A stretch of 16,241 nucleotides of DNA from CAYRTD01 sp964426915 (GTDB taxonomy: Bacteria > Bacteroidota > Bacteroidia > Bacteroidales > GCA-2748055). The notes below the pieces were generated by a model. That model ran no database searches and had not been told where the DNA came from. It worked only from the letters and a program-made list of their open reading frames with translations. Shown here in pieces: positions 1 through 7,488 of this stretch. The translations under genes were made by a program, and so were the position numbers. Numbering within the stretch: the stretch's first letter is position 1; each line of letters starts with the position of its first letter. The stretch is from the NCBI GenBank assembly GCA_964426915.1, contig CAYRTD010000094.1, forward strand, positions 1-16,241. The letters are read 5' to 3'.

Positions 1-44
1 CCGATTAATCGGTATGACTTACAAGATAATGCTCAAACATTATC
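1..44. repeat. Palindrome and hairpin downstream of prfC
   Basis: The window opens with a perfect 12-bp palindrome CCGATTAATCGG (1-12). It is followed by a perfect stem-loop, GATAATG / CATTATC with loop CTCAAA (25-44). Both lie just beyond the prfC stop codon. There is no U-rich tail on either strand, so an intrinsic terminator is not clearly supported. The palindrome may continue beyond the window edge. Confidence 0.45.
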
Positions 45-90
45 GACTAACTCCTCCCGGATGAGAAGCATTCACCAATCACCGATCACC

Positions 91-1686
91 CTACTCCCCC
101 CCCACCTGAAACTCAGAGCTATTATGAAATTCTACAGAAGGTGATTTCTCCTTTGAGATCTTTATCATCCATTCATTCTCGGCAAGAAAGACAGGAGAAT
201 TTGCCTTATCGTAGGCGATAACATCCGATTTCCGGTGTATTAATTGCTCCAGTTCTGCTTTATTATCAGACCGCAGCCAGCAGGCTTTAACATATGGAAG
301 GACGCGAAAATCGCATTTGGCCCCATATTCATTTTCCAGCCTGTGTTTGATTACGTCAAACTGTAGTTCTCCAACAGTTCCGATAATCTTTATATTCCCG
401 GGCTGACGAATGAATAACTGTGCCAGACCTTCATCGGTGAGCTGTCTGACTCCTTTCTCAAGTTGTTTGGTTTTCATAGGATCCCGGTTTATCACCTCTT
501 TAAGGATCTCCGGAGAGAAAGTGGGAATCCCGGTAAAATGCAGATCTTCACCATCCGTCAGGGTATCGCCTATTTTCAGACTTCCATTATCGTATAAACC
601 AATTACATCACCGGGAAAGGCCTCCTCTACTGTGCTTTTGTTATTAGCCATAAAGGATGACGGGCTTGCAAAACGCATTTTCTTTTTTAAGCGGGTGTGA
701 TAATAAAACTTGTTCCTTTCGAATTTCCCTGAACAAATCCTCAGAAAAGCCAGCCTATTCCGGTGATTAGGATCGAGATTGGCATGGATCTTAAAAATGA
801 AACCTGAGAATCCGGATTCTTCGGGAAAAATCTCTCTTTCCCTGGTTTTGGCCTTTACAGGGGAGGGTGCAATATCGATGAAAGTCTCAAATAATTCAGG
901 CACTCCGAAGTTGTTCAGGGCACTTCCGAAAAAAACCGGGGCCAGGTATCCTTCCCGGTAAAGATCTTTATTAAAGGTTTCGAAAAGGTCTTTTGCAAGG
1001 TCAATTTCATCCCATAAACGAACAAGGTTATCCTCACCAATAAACTCCTTTAACCTTGGATCTTCAATGTCATCTGTATTTAATAAAACTTCAGACTTTT
1101 TGCTTTTTTGCGGATCATAGAGCTGAATATTCCTTGTGAGTAAATTATAAACCCCTCTGAATAGAGGACCACTACCAATAGGCCAGGTAAAAGGGCTGGT
1201 GGAAATATTCAATTCGCTCTCGAGTTCCTCAAGTAAAGAAAAGGGATCCTTCCCTACCCTGTCCATTTTATTAATAAAGATCATAACCGGAGTGGCACGC
1301 ATACGGCAAACCTCCATTAGCTTGCGGGTTTGTGCCTCCACCCCCTTGGCGCTGTCCACCACCAGGATGACACTATCCACAGCCGTAAGGGTGCGATAGG
1401 TGTCCTCCGCAAAGTCTTTGTGCCCAGGAGTATCCAGAATATTGATATGGGTTCCGTTATAATCGAGTGTCATTACCGAAGTGGCCACGGAAATCCCTCT
1501 CTGTTTTTCTATTTCCAGGAAATCGGAAGTGGCGGTTCTTCGTATCTTGTTGTTTTTCACTGTACCGGCCTCATGAATTGCACCGCCGAATAAAAGTAGT
1601 TTTTCGGTAAGGGTGGTTTTTCCTGCATCCGGGTGGGAGATAATGCCAAAAGTCCTTCTTCTTTTTATTTCAGTTTTTCTATCCAC
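91..1686 (-). CDS. prfC: Peptide chain release factor 3 (RF3)
   Basis: This cytoplasmic translational GTPase of 531 aa, normal length for RF3, removes RF1/RF2 from the ribosome after peptide release. The G domain is intact: the P-loop region SHPDAGKTT spans residues 17-25, the switch-I RGIS motif 63-66, DTPGH 85-89 and NKMD 139-142. These are followed by the translation-factor beta-barrel and the RF3 C-terminal domain, ending in the usual FHxxSEF region. The start is GTG at 1684-1686; no ATG lies in frame immediately upstream, and the conserved RRRTFGIISHPDAGKTT segment follows, so this start fits. The last codons run through a tract of eight G's (C's at 96-103 on the plus strand), where a slip would change only the final residues. 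The gene is monocistronic, with a recognisable promoter about 180 bp upstream. Confidence 0.97.
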   Translation of the reverse strand: MDRKTEIKRRRTFGIISHPDAGKTTLTEKLLLFGGAIHEAGTVKNNKIRRTATSDFLEIEKQRGISVATSVMTLDYNGTHINILDTPGHKDFAEDTYRTLTAVDSVILVVDSAKGVEAQTRKLMEVCRMRATPVMIFINKMDRVGKDPFSLLEELESELNISTSPFTWPIGSGPLFRGVYNLLTRNIQLYDPQKSKKSEVLLNTDDIEDPRLKEFIGEDNLVRLWDEIDLAKDLFETFNKDLYREGYLAPVFFGSALNNFGVPELFETFIDIAPSPVKAKTREREIFPEESGFSGFIFKIHANLDPNHRNRLAFLRICSGKFERNKFYYHTRLKKKMRFASPSSFMANNKSTVEEAFPGDVIGLYDNGSLKIGDTLTDGEDLHFTGIPTFSPEILKEVINRDPMKTKQLEKGVRQLTDEGLAQLFIRQPGNIKIIGTVGELQFDVIKHRLENEYGAKCDFRVLPYVKACWLRSDNKAELEQLIHRKSDVIAYDKANSPVFLAENEWMIKISKEKSPSVEFHNSSEFQVGGE

Positions 1687-1866
1687 AAATTGGTTCTTTA
1701 AGGTATCTGTTAAAATATACCGATAATTTATTATAAGGTCTTAATTGATATGAGATCAGCAGCTGTGCGGAAATAACAGGCAAGACTGCCATGACCTGCT
1801 CTGAAAGCTTTATTATGGCGGAGTAATGCTGTGATATTCTGAGATTTCTGTTCTCATTTGAAAGCG

Positions 1867-1897
1867 CAAAAGTAGTGATAATTTGGGACATGACAAT
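1867..1897 (-). promoter_or_regulatory. Bacteroidota-type promoter for prfC
   Basis: Read on the minus strand, ATTG (1894-1897) is followed after 19 nt by TACTTTTG (1867-1874). The -7 box matches TAnnTTTG perfectly, the -33 box matches 3 of 4 bases, and the 19-nt spacing is canonical. Transcription would begin near 1860, giving an unusually long leader of roughly 175 nt before the GTG start. I saw no recognisable riboswitch in that leader. Confidence 0.7.
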
Positions 1898-1907
1898 GGG
1901 GAGGGAG

Positions 1908-1969
1908 GGTTTATAGGTTTATAGGTTGATGGGTTTAATGGTTGTAGGTCACACCGATTACCGATCACC
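1908..1969. repeat. Compound short tandem repeat (8-nt then 7-nt units)
   Basis: Five consecutive 8-nt units occupy 1908-1947: GGTTTATA, GGTTTATA, GGTTGATG, GGTTTAAT, GGTTGTAG. A 7-nt repeat follows (CACCGAT TACCGAT CACC, 1952-1969). The same 7-nt family (TCACCAA TCACCGA TCACC) recurs at 72-90 on the other side of prfC. The block lies just upstream of the prfC promoter. Confidence 0.8.
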
Positions 1970-1997
1970 TTTTAAGGGTTGGGTAAAGAAGGTGAAA

Positions 1998-2227
1998 TTA
2001 CGAAGAAGGGAGAAGCTGGAAGCTTAGTGCAGACTTGAAATGCTGAAAGTTATAGGGTTCCAGTCTTTCTCCCTCAGCATGGTGCTGCTCTATCATAACA
2101 TTTATCGTTTTAAAGATCTCTCCAAACTCATTCACAGGATGTAATTTTCATTTTTATACTTCTCCATTTTCCTGATATACGGAAAAAGAATTGTTTCCTC
2201 ATCCTTCTCATACCCCATCGAAGCAAG
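1998..2227 (-). pseudogene. Decayed Ric/ScdA/YtfE-type di-iron repair protein
   Basis: Translation of the minus strand gives two adjacent pieces in different frames. The first (2218 down to a TGA at 2132-2134) reads MGYEKDEETILFPYIRKMEK and matches the EExxLFPYI segment of hemerythrin-like Ric/YtfE proteins, which repair damaged iron-sulfur clusters using a di-iron site. In the shifted frame the second piece (about 2144 down to TAA at 1998-2000) reads LHPVNEFGEIFKTINVMIEQ and then HHAEGERL. This corresponds to the next family segment, of form FGxxxxxIxxMxxxHxxxGxxL. The first piece runs out of frame near its YKNE residues. The TPP-Y-AC segment and second helical half are missing, and the N-terminal side runs into a pyrimidine-rich simple repeat. 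I infer a truncated, frameshifted remnant. Family assignment rests on motif recognition, not a search. Confidence 0.65.
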
Positions 2228-2345
2228 TTTTTCTTTCCCTCTCGCTCTCACTCTCACTCTCCCACTGTTTTTCCTGCCTCATTAACTTCCCCTCATTCAT
2301 CCCTAATCCCCCCCACCCTCGCCAAAATGAACATTTCCCGCCTTC
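2190..2345. repeat. Pyrimidine-rich low-complexity tract
   Basis: About 150 bp of the plus strand is strongly pyrimidine-biased, including a CTCTCGCTCTCACTCTCACT array near 2239-2263 and a run of C's near 2308-2314. It covers the broken upstream edge of the Ric-like pseudogene and ends before the aldo/keto reductase. No gene is supported in it, and no clear TAnnTTTG promoter was found. Confidence 0.6.
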
Positions 2346-2349
2346 ATGT

Positions 2350-2366
2350 TTTCTATTCAATAGAAA
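2350..2366. promoter_or_regulatory. Palindromic operator candidate upstream of aldo/keto reductase
   Basis: TTTCTATTCAATAGAAA is a perfect inverted repeat with 8-bp arms and one central base. It ends 35 bp before the ATG of the aldo/keto reductase. Size, symmetry and position fit a binding site for a dimeric repressor or activator, but no regulator gene is adjacent, so its partner is unknown. Confidence 0.45.
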
Positions 2367-2401
2367 CCAATTGTTAATTCCAAAAACTAAACTAATTCAA
2401 A

Positions 2402-3457
2402 ATGGAATACAGATATTTAGGAAAATCAGGACTCAAGGTTTCCACTCTCTCACTCGGAACTATGACTTTTGGCGGCAAGGATCGCTTTTCCAAAGTGGGA
2501 AATAACCAGGTTAAGGAGGCCTCAAAGATCATAGATCTGTGTATTGATAATGGCATAAACCTTATTGATACCGCCAATATTTATTCTTATGGTGAAGCAG
2601 AAAAAATAGTTGGAGAAGTACTTAAAGGAAAAAGACCCGGTGATGTTCTGATTTCCACCAAGGCCAGGATGCCTGTGGGCGATGGTCCGAATGACAGTGG
2701 ATTTTCACGCTATCATCTTGTCAGGGAATGTGAAAGAAGCCTGGAACGCCTTCAAACCGATGTTATCGATGTTTATTATATCCATGAATGGGATGGCACC
2801 ACTCCTATGGAAGAAATGCTGGAGGCTCTGTCCTTTCTTGTTCAGCAGGGAAAAGTAAGGTATATAGGCTGCTCTAATTTTTCAGGCTGGCATATTATGA
2901 AAGCCCTGAATATCAGCAAGGAAAGAAATTTATCGCGTTTCATAACCCAACAAATATATTACACCCTGGAGGCCAGGGAGGCTGAATACGAGTTATTGCC
3001 CATTGCTGTTGATCAGGGTGTGGGTGTTCATGTGTGGAGTCCGCTGGCTGGCGGACTGCTTACCGGTAAATATACAAGGGAAAAAAAGCCTGAAGGAGTA
3101 ACCCGGATGTCGGAGGGATGGAAAGAACCTCCGATAAGAGACGAGGAAAGGTTATGGAATATAGTAGATGTAATTAATGAAATCGCAGCAAATCATAATG
3201 TTTCCGGAGCACAGGTGTCACTGGCGTGGACCCTTACCCGACCCGGGGTGAGTTCTATTGTTATGGGTGGCAGAAAAATCGATCAGATAAAAGATAATAT
3301 CGGAGCTGCGAGCCTTGAATTATCGGATGATGAAATTAATAAACTGAATGAAGTAAGCCAGATTCCGCTTTTATATCCTTACTGGCATCAGGCAAACTTT
3401 GCGAAAGGCACATTCAGCGAAGGAGATAAAGCCCTATTCGGGGGGAGAAAATTATAG
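2402..3457 (+). CDS. Aldo/keto reductase
   Basis: A 351-aa cytoplasmic NAD(P)H-dependent TIM-barrel oxidoreductase that interconverts aldehydes or ketones and alcohols. The N-terminus (RYLGKSGLKVSTLSLGTMTFGG) is characteristic. The catalytic tetrad is visible: D56 and Y61 in LIDTANIY, K87 in STKAR and H128 in YYIHEW. Further signatures are GKVRYIGCSNFSGWH (about 151-165), a SPLAGGLLTGKY segment, and the C-terminal cofactor region around SSIVMGGRKIDQIKDN. The ATG at 2402 is directly before the conserved first strand. It leads a same-strand run with a beta-hydroxyacid dehydrogenase 62 bp downstream. Substrate cannot be read from sequence; neighbours suggest a carbonyl or sugar-acid pathway. Confidence 0.93.
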   Translation: MEYRYLGKSGLKVSTLSLGTMTFGGKDRFSKVGNNQVKEASKIIDLCIDNGINLIDTANIYSYGEAEKIVGEVLKGKRPGDVLISTKARMPVGDGPNDSGFSRYHLVRECERSLERLQTDVIDVYYIHEWDGTTPMEEMLEALSFLVQQGKVRYIGCSNFSGWHIMKALNISKERNLSRFITQQIYYTLEAREAEYELLPIAVDQGVGVHVWSPLAGGLLTGKYTREKKPEGVTRMSEGWKEPPIRDEERLWNIVDVINEIAANHNVSGAQVSLAWTLTRPGVSSIVMGGRKIDQIKDNIGAASLELSDDEINKLNEVSQIPLLYPYWHQANFAKGTFSEGDKALFGGRKL

Positions 3458-3519
3458 CATAAGCGCATTATTTATAGGTGTGAAACTGTAATCATTTATT
3501 ATCTAAAAATAACTTCACT

Positions 3520-4389
3520 ATGAAAGATGTTAAATCAAAGAAAATCGGATGGATAGGCCTGGGCGCTATGGGGATGCCGATGGCTGCAAATCTTCTGAAG
3601 GCAGGCTTCGATATGAATGTTTATAACCGGACCCGGTCCAAAGAGAAGAAACTTACTGAAGCAGGAGCAGTATCCGCTTCTTCCCCGGGGGAACTGGCAA
3701 AGAAATCTGATATCATTTTCCTGATGCTTTCTGATGACGAAGCAGTCAGAGATGTTTTTACCGGTGAACAGGGATTGTTATCTGCCGATGTCTCCGGCAG
3801 GATCATTATTAATATGAGTACCGTCTCTCCGGGCCTCAGTATTGAAATGGAGGGCCTTTGCAAGCCAAAGGGACACAGGTACATGGATGCTCCGGTTTCG
3901 GGGAGCGTAAAGCCTGCTGAAGAGGGTGCACTCGTGATAATAACCGGAGCCGAAAAAACCCTGTATGAAGAAATGAAACCCTTGCTTGAAAACCTTGGCA
4001 AAACAATTTTTCATATGGGCATTACAGGTAAAGGAAATGCGACTAAACTTGCCGTAAATGTATTTCTTGCAATAATTAGCCATGGGATGTCTGAAGGCGT
4101 ACTCTTTGCGAGAAAAATGGGCATTAAACCTGCCGATTTTCTTGAGGTGATAAATGCCGGTGGACTGGGTAGTCCGTATACAAAAGTTAAAACCAAATTA
4201 ATAGTTGAAAATGATTATCCTGCAGCTTTTATGCTTAAACATATGGCTAAAGACCTGCGGCTTGCTGTCGATAACAATCTTGATTCTCCTCTGGGAGGCG
4301 TGGTATATAATACTTTTGGAGAAGCGAAAGTGGAATTTGGAGAGAAGGATGTTATGGCTGTATTCAAATACCTGGAAAGGATCTTTTAA
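3520..4389 (+). CDS. NAD(P)-dependent beta-hydroxyacid dehydrogenase (3-hydroxyisobutyrate dehydrogenase family)
   Basis: A 289-aa member of the family that includes 3-hydroxyisobutyrate dehydrogenase, tartronate semialdehyde reductase and glyoxylate/succinic semialdehyde reductase. The Rossmann motif GLGAMG is at 13-18. The sequence after the second strand is YNRTRSK (35-41); NRT at this place is typical of NADPH-preferring members. The substrate loop DAPVSGS lies at 123-129, and the catalytic lysine and partner asparagine are K176 and N180 in the KLAVN motif. Length and both domains are complete. It follows the aldo/keto reductase by 62 bp with no obvious promoter between, so co-transcription is likely. 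NADPH use suggests reduction of a semialdehyde rather than catabolic oxidation, but that is inference. Confidence 0.92.
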   Translation: MKDVKSKKIGWIGLGAMGMPMAANLLKAGFDMNVYNRTRSKEKKLTEAGAVSASSPGELAKKSDIIFLMLSDDEAVRDVFTGEQGLLSADVSGRIIINMSTVSPGLSIEMEGLCKPKGHRYMDAPVSGSVKPAEEGALVIITGAEKTLYEEMKPLLENLGKTIFHMGITGKGNATKLAVNVFLAIISHGMSEGVLFARKMGIKPADFLEVINAGGLGSPYTKVKTKLIVENDYPAAFMLKHMAKDLRLAVDNNLDSPLGGVVYNTFGEAKVEFGEKDVMAVFKYLERIF

Positions 4390-4414
4390 TACACTCTCAT
4401 ACCCATTAAGTTTC

Positions 4415-4454
4415 AATAATTTAATAATTTAATAATTCAATAATTTAATAATTT
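4415..4454. repeat. Five tandem 8-bp AATAATTT units
   Basis: AATAATTT is repeated five times (4415-4422, 4423-4430, 4431-4438 ending in C, 4439-4446, 4447-4454). It fills most of the 68-bp gap between the dehydrogenase and the lipoprotein gene and ends 3 bp before the first possible ATG. No other promoter or Shine-Dalgarno is visible in the gap, so the array sits where initiation signals would be. Confidence 0.85.
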
Positions 4455-4475
4455 AACATGCAAAAAAATCATATC

Positions 4476-5612
4476 ATGAAAAAAAGTTTAATACTTATTT
4501 TACTTGTTTTAGCCTTTTCGTTTTCCTGCAAGAACAGACAATCTGAGAGATCGGACGAAATTGAAACAACTCCCGACATTCAAAATCGGTCGGAGCTCTT
4601 TATAAATTTACCGGACTCTTATAATACACCCGACGGACTTGCCATGGCGCCTGATGGAAGTCTGATACTCTCGGTCCCGAATTTCAATAACGACCATTTA
4701 TTGGAAAAGGGCATGATAAATGAACCCTCACCCCCCTTTATGGCAAGAATAGATAAGGATAATAACATTGAACGATGGTACGAATTCAAGGAAGAGGATT
4801 ATCATCGGGAAACAGGGAAAATGGGACCGATGGACGGGGCTTATGGTCCTGACGGAAATCTCTATGTTGCCGATATGCAGATATTTTTTAATGATGATCA
4901 CAAATCCAGACTCATACGTATTAATGTGGAAGATGGGGAAGCAAAAAGCATGGATGTGGTCGTTGTGGGTTTTAATGCTTCAAACGGGGTTTTCTGGCAA
5001 GACAGTACATTGTATGTTACCGAATCCGTTCTTCTTGCCGAAGAGGATACCCTAATCAGCGGAGTTTATGCTTTTACGCAACAGGAATTACTGGCTAACA
5101 GTCCGGTTATACTCGAACCCTATGAAAAAGAAAAAGCAGATGAACATCTGGTCCTGGCCCTGGTCTCTGATAACCATATGGGCTTTGGTGCCGACGGTAT
5201 ATGCTTTGATGATGAAGGCTATCTTTATACCACCCTTATTGAGGAAGGAAAAATCTACAAATCTTCGGTGGATGAAAATCATAAGGCAACAGAAACCAAA
5301 CTCTGGGCAACTCATCATGACATGAAAGGACCGGACGGACTTATTTACGATGATGCAAGAGAGACTTTTTATGTGGCCGACTTTTTAAACAATGCCGTAC
5401 ATGCCATTGATAAGGAAGGAGATGTTACCCCCTTGCAGAAAAACGGAGATGCCACCGGAGCAAATGGCCGCCTTGATCAGCCTGCGGAAGTGATTTTACG
5501 GGGAGATGAACTTATCATTGTGAATATGGATATGGCTTGGGCTACTCCGGGACTTTCGGTCAATACCGAAGTTGACGGGGAGTATAATCTTGCAGTTATA
5601 GATCTCGATTAA
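4476..5612 (+). CDS. SMP-30/gluconolactonase-like beta-propeller lipoprotein
   Basis: A 378-aa protein if started at the ATG at 4476; an in-frame ATG at 4458 adds six residues before the signal peptide. I prefer 4476 because MKKSLILILLVLAFSFSC is then a classic short lipoprotein signal with acylatable Cys18, as in Bacteroidota. The mature part has propeller-type repeats: DGLAMAPDGSLILSVPN, MDGAYGPDGNLYVADMQ, GFGADGICFDDEGYLYTTL and GPDGLIYDDARETFYVADF. These are typical of the SMP-30/gluconolactonase/LRE-like family, whose enzymes hydrolyse lactones with a divalent metal. Lactonase activity is not proved. The location is likely membrane-anchored facing periplasm or surface. It follows the two oxidoreductases on the same strand, consistent with sugar-acid or lactone metabolism. 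Confidence 0.85.
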   Translation: MKKSLILILLVLAFSFSCKNRQSERSDEIETTPDIQNRSELFINLPDSYNTPDGLAMAPDGSLILSVPNFNNDHLLEKGMINEPSPPFMARIDKDNNIERWYEFKEEDYHRETGKMGPMDGAYGPDGNLYVADMQIFFNDDHKSRLIRINVEDGEAKSMDVVVVGFNASNGVFWQDSTLYVTESVLLAEEDTLISGVYAFTQQELLANSPVILEPYEKEKADEHLVLALVSDNHMGFGADGICFDDEGYLYTTLIEEGKIYKSSVDENHKATETKLWATHHDMKGPDGLIYDDARETFYVADFLNNAVHAIDKEGDVTPLQKNGDATGANGRLDQPAEVILRGDELIIVNMDMAWATPGLSVNTEVDGEYNLAVIDLD

Positions 5613-5936
5613 TAAATTTTCACCGGCACAAGATCTTTCCTTAGAAAGAAGCTGTCTTAAAAGTATTTTTTAATTTTGGGTTACTTACAAATTGAAAGCA
5701 TTCCTTCGTTTACACCCACCAAAACCAGCCCACATGGGGGAACAGAAAAGAGGAATGTTTTCAGATTGTAAGTTCTTATAAAAAGATTATTGCTTTTTAG
5801 TCCACAGCAACCAGTTTGCGATAAACAAAAAATAACTGGAGAATTGGTATCTTTAAATGAAAGAGTTAAAAGTTAGACAACCTCTTTTGACGGTTTATTT
5901 TTTCCCCATCTGCCTGCATTCAACGGCGAAAAAAAA
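5613..5936. other. Gene-free spacer between convergent genes
   Basis: This 324-bp spacer separates the plus-strand lipoprotein gene from a minus-strand hypothetical gene. It holds a small hairpin, TCTTTC / GAAAGA with loop CTTA (5634-5649), right after the lipoprotein gene and followed about 16 nt later by a T-rich stretch. It also holds the larger inverted-repeat element at 5683-5773. I see no coding signal. Confidence 0.6.
5683..5773. repeat. 91-bp element with 23-bp imperfect inverted ends
   Basis: The 23-bp arms 5683-5705 and 5751-5773 match 20 of 23 in inverted orientation. Two of the three differences are G-U compatible, so an RNA copy could pair at 22 of 23 positions around a 45-nt loop (5706-5750) that contains a small CCCACATGGG hairpin. 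It could be a MITE-like insertion, a structured RNA or a bidirectional terminator. No target-site duplication is obvious. Confidence 0.6.
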
Positions 5937-6779
5937 TTATTTCATTTCTATGAATCGTTTCCACAAATCACCGCTTGCGTTCTTGCTCTCAGCCAAACTA
6001 TTCAGATCGGCAGTAATTTCATCAAGTGAGTAGTTTTCCGGATTCTTTTCCACCCAGCTTTTCCAGTTACAGGCAAACATTTTTCTTTTGCCGATTTTCT
6101 TTTCCAACAGCATATCTGAATAAACAGAAATTTCTGTGCAGGGTATGTCAAGAATATCAGTAGGCATAAATATTCCTATATCAGAGATTGATGAAAGCTC
6201 TATGATGGAATTGCTGATATCTTCACCATAAAAATAGGGTATGTTTACCGGAGGCATGACTTTTGGGCCAAAGCCCTCAGGAAACACCTCTTCAAAACTG
6301 AAAACCTCAAGAATATCGGACAACACCATGGACTCCCTTGCCTGTGCCCTGGTCATATTTCCGGAATATGCCACTCCCCGGAAATTCGTACCTATATTTG
6401 CGAATCCTTTTAAGGCAATTTCATTTTTTATGGCAACAGAGAGAATCAGATTACAAAAATCCACAAAAAGTTTAAAAGTTACAGAACTAAGTTCAGGAAG
6501 ATTTTTTTCGAGAAATAATGGAGAGGATAATATGATCCTTTCTGAAAATATCTGAATCTCAGGCTCCAGGGCCCTTAAACCCAGGCAATAATTCTGCCTT
6601 CGGGCTAAATACATTTCCCCGGACAGTTCATGGTAAAACTTATTTAAATAATGGATATTATCCTCCTTAACGAGATCTGCGAATTCCATTAATTCAATAA
6701 TTGATGTAACCCGGGAAGCTGCAACCGGTTCTCTGATTTCCGATCCACCGGAAGTGTCTGTAAAAAAAGAATCTGGCAT
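5937..6779 (-). CDS. Hypothetical protein, possible degenerate nucleotidyl-cyclase-like fold
   Basis: A 280-aa soluble protein with no signal peptide or membrane segment that I do not firmly recognise. Two segments recall class III cyclase-like palm domains in bacterial hypothetical proteins. One is IQIFSERIILSSPL (75-88), at the place of the usual FSDSI/FSDTI motif. The other is NEIALKGFANIGTNFRG through YSGNMTRAQARE (119-149), at the place of the usual RGAIxxG region. The expected metal-binding Asp is Glu (E80), so any such domain would probably be non-catalytic. The ATG at 6777-6779 is the start; no good promoter box was found in the 196 bp separating it from the MgtC gene upstream. The C-terminal third (CNWKSWVEKNPENYSLDEI) looks helical. 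The gene is real by length and composition; its function is unassigned. Confidence 0.75.
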   Translation of the reverse strand: MPDSFFTDTSGGSEIREPVAASRVTSIIELMEFADLVKEDNIHYLNKFYHELSGEMYLARRQNYCLGLRALEPEIQIFSERIILSSPLFLEKNLPELSSVTFKLFVDFCNLILSVAIKNEIALKGFANIGTNFRGVAYSGNMTRAQARESMVLSDILEVFSFEEVFPEGFGPKVMPPVNIPYFYGEDISNSIIELSSISDIGIFMPTDILDIPCTEISVYSDMLLEKKIGKRKMFACNWKSWVEKNPENYSLDEITADLNSLAESKNASGDLWKRFIEMK

Positions 6780-6975
6780 TATAGGTCTGTTATTTTTACC
6801 TTACTTTACGGAAAATTGACTGCTTTGTTCCGAAAACTGACCGGAGAAACAGCTAAAAATTTACAGTTTTTTTTATTTTTATCAGGCTTTCATTCATGAC
6901 GGAATTATGTACCTTCTAATGTGATTGTTATCCGCCGGCCCTATGCAGGCTAAATATTCCAGGCAGGTAAATAAA

Positions 6976-7458
6976 TTACTTTTCTTCCTTTTTCCTCTTC
7001 CTCCTCCTTTTAATTGTATCATCTATATTCACAACTATGGAATTTATGAAAATTATCAAAAGTGTTACGCCCACAGCAAGTATATATTTATGCAAAGCCA
7101 CAGCAATTCCAATTCCGGTCGAAAACAAAATGGTAGCAGCTGTAGTAAGATATTTTATTTTGTATTCATCGCTTATCTGTAATACCGTGCCGGCCCCAAT
7201 GAAACTGATCCCGATGATCACTGCGTGTATAACCCTTGTAGGGTCAGTATTTATATACTCTCCCAGTCCCACTGACTGATATCTGAAAACTATAGACTCA
7301 CTTAACATAACCACAAGCGCTACAGCTCCGCCAACGATCATGTTGGTGCGAATACCGGCGGGTTTATTTCCTTTTTCCCTTTCATATCCAATAAATCCGC
7401 ATAATACAGCAGCAATAACTACATTTAACAGTAAACCGAGTTCCTGAAGTATATCCAT
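6976..7458 (-). CDS. MgtC/SapB family inner-membrane protein
   Basis: A 160-aa integral membrane protein. I choose the ATG at 7456-7458 (MDILQELGLLLNVV) over an upstream TTG at 7488 that would add ten residues without family support. The MgtC signature is clear: GYEREKGNKPAGIRTN (24-39) followed by VGGAVALVVMLSE, then IGISFIGAGTVLQ (82-94) and YLTTAATILFSTGIGIAVA (103-121). Hydrophobic segments lie near 5-24, 39-55, 77-93, 104-121 and 124-143, with a strongly basic tail (RRRKRKK). The soluble ACT-like C-terminal domain of long MgtC proteins is absent, so this is the short SapB-type form. MgtC relatives affect magnesium limitation and F-ATPase or membrane homeostasis; the role here is unknown. 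Confidence 0.92.
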   Translation of the reverse strand: MDILQELGLLLNVVIAAVLCGFIGYEREKGNKPAGIRTNMIVGGAVALVVMLSESIVFRYQSVGLGEYINTDPTRVIHAVIIGISFIGAGTVLQISDEYKIKYLTTAATILFSTGIGIAVALHKYILAVGVTLLIIFINSIVVNIDDTIKRRRKRKKEEK

Positions 7459-7488
7459 AGTAAGTTGTTCTTTCAAAGGATATACCAA

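Noticed and set aside
1679..1891. Minus-strand 70-aa reading frame upstream of prfC
   Set aside because: It contains the near-ideal prfC promoter inside its first codons, has no family features and overlaps the prfC start; a chance open frame in the leader.
2239..2263. CTCTCACTCTCACT array as a CRISPR or regulatory repeat
   Set aside because: The units are 6 nt with no spacers; it is a simple-sequence repeat inside a pyrimidine-rich tract.
5858..6034. Plus-strand 58-aa frame starting MKELKVRQPLL
   Set aside because: It runs antisense into the end of a longer minus-strand gene and has no family features or initiation signal.
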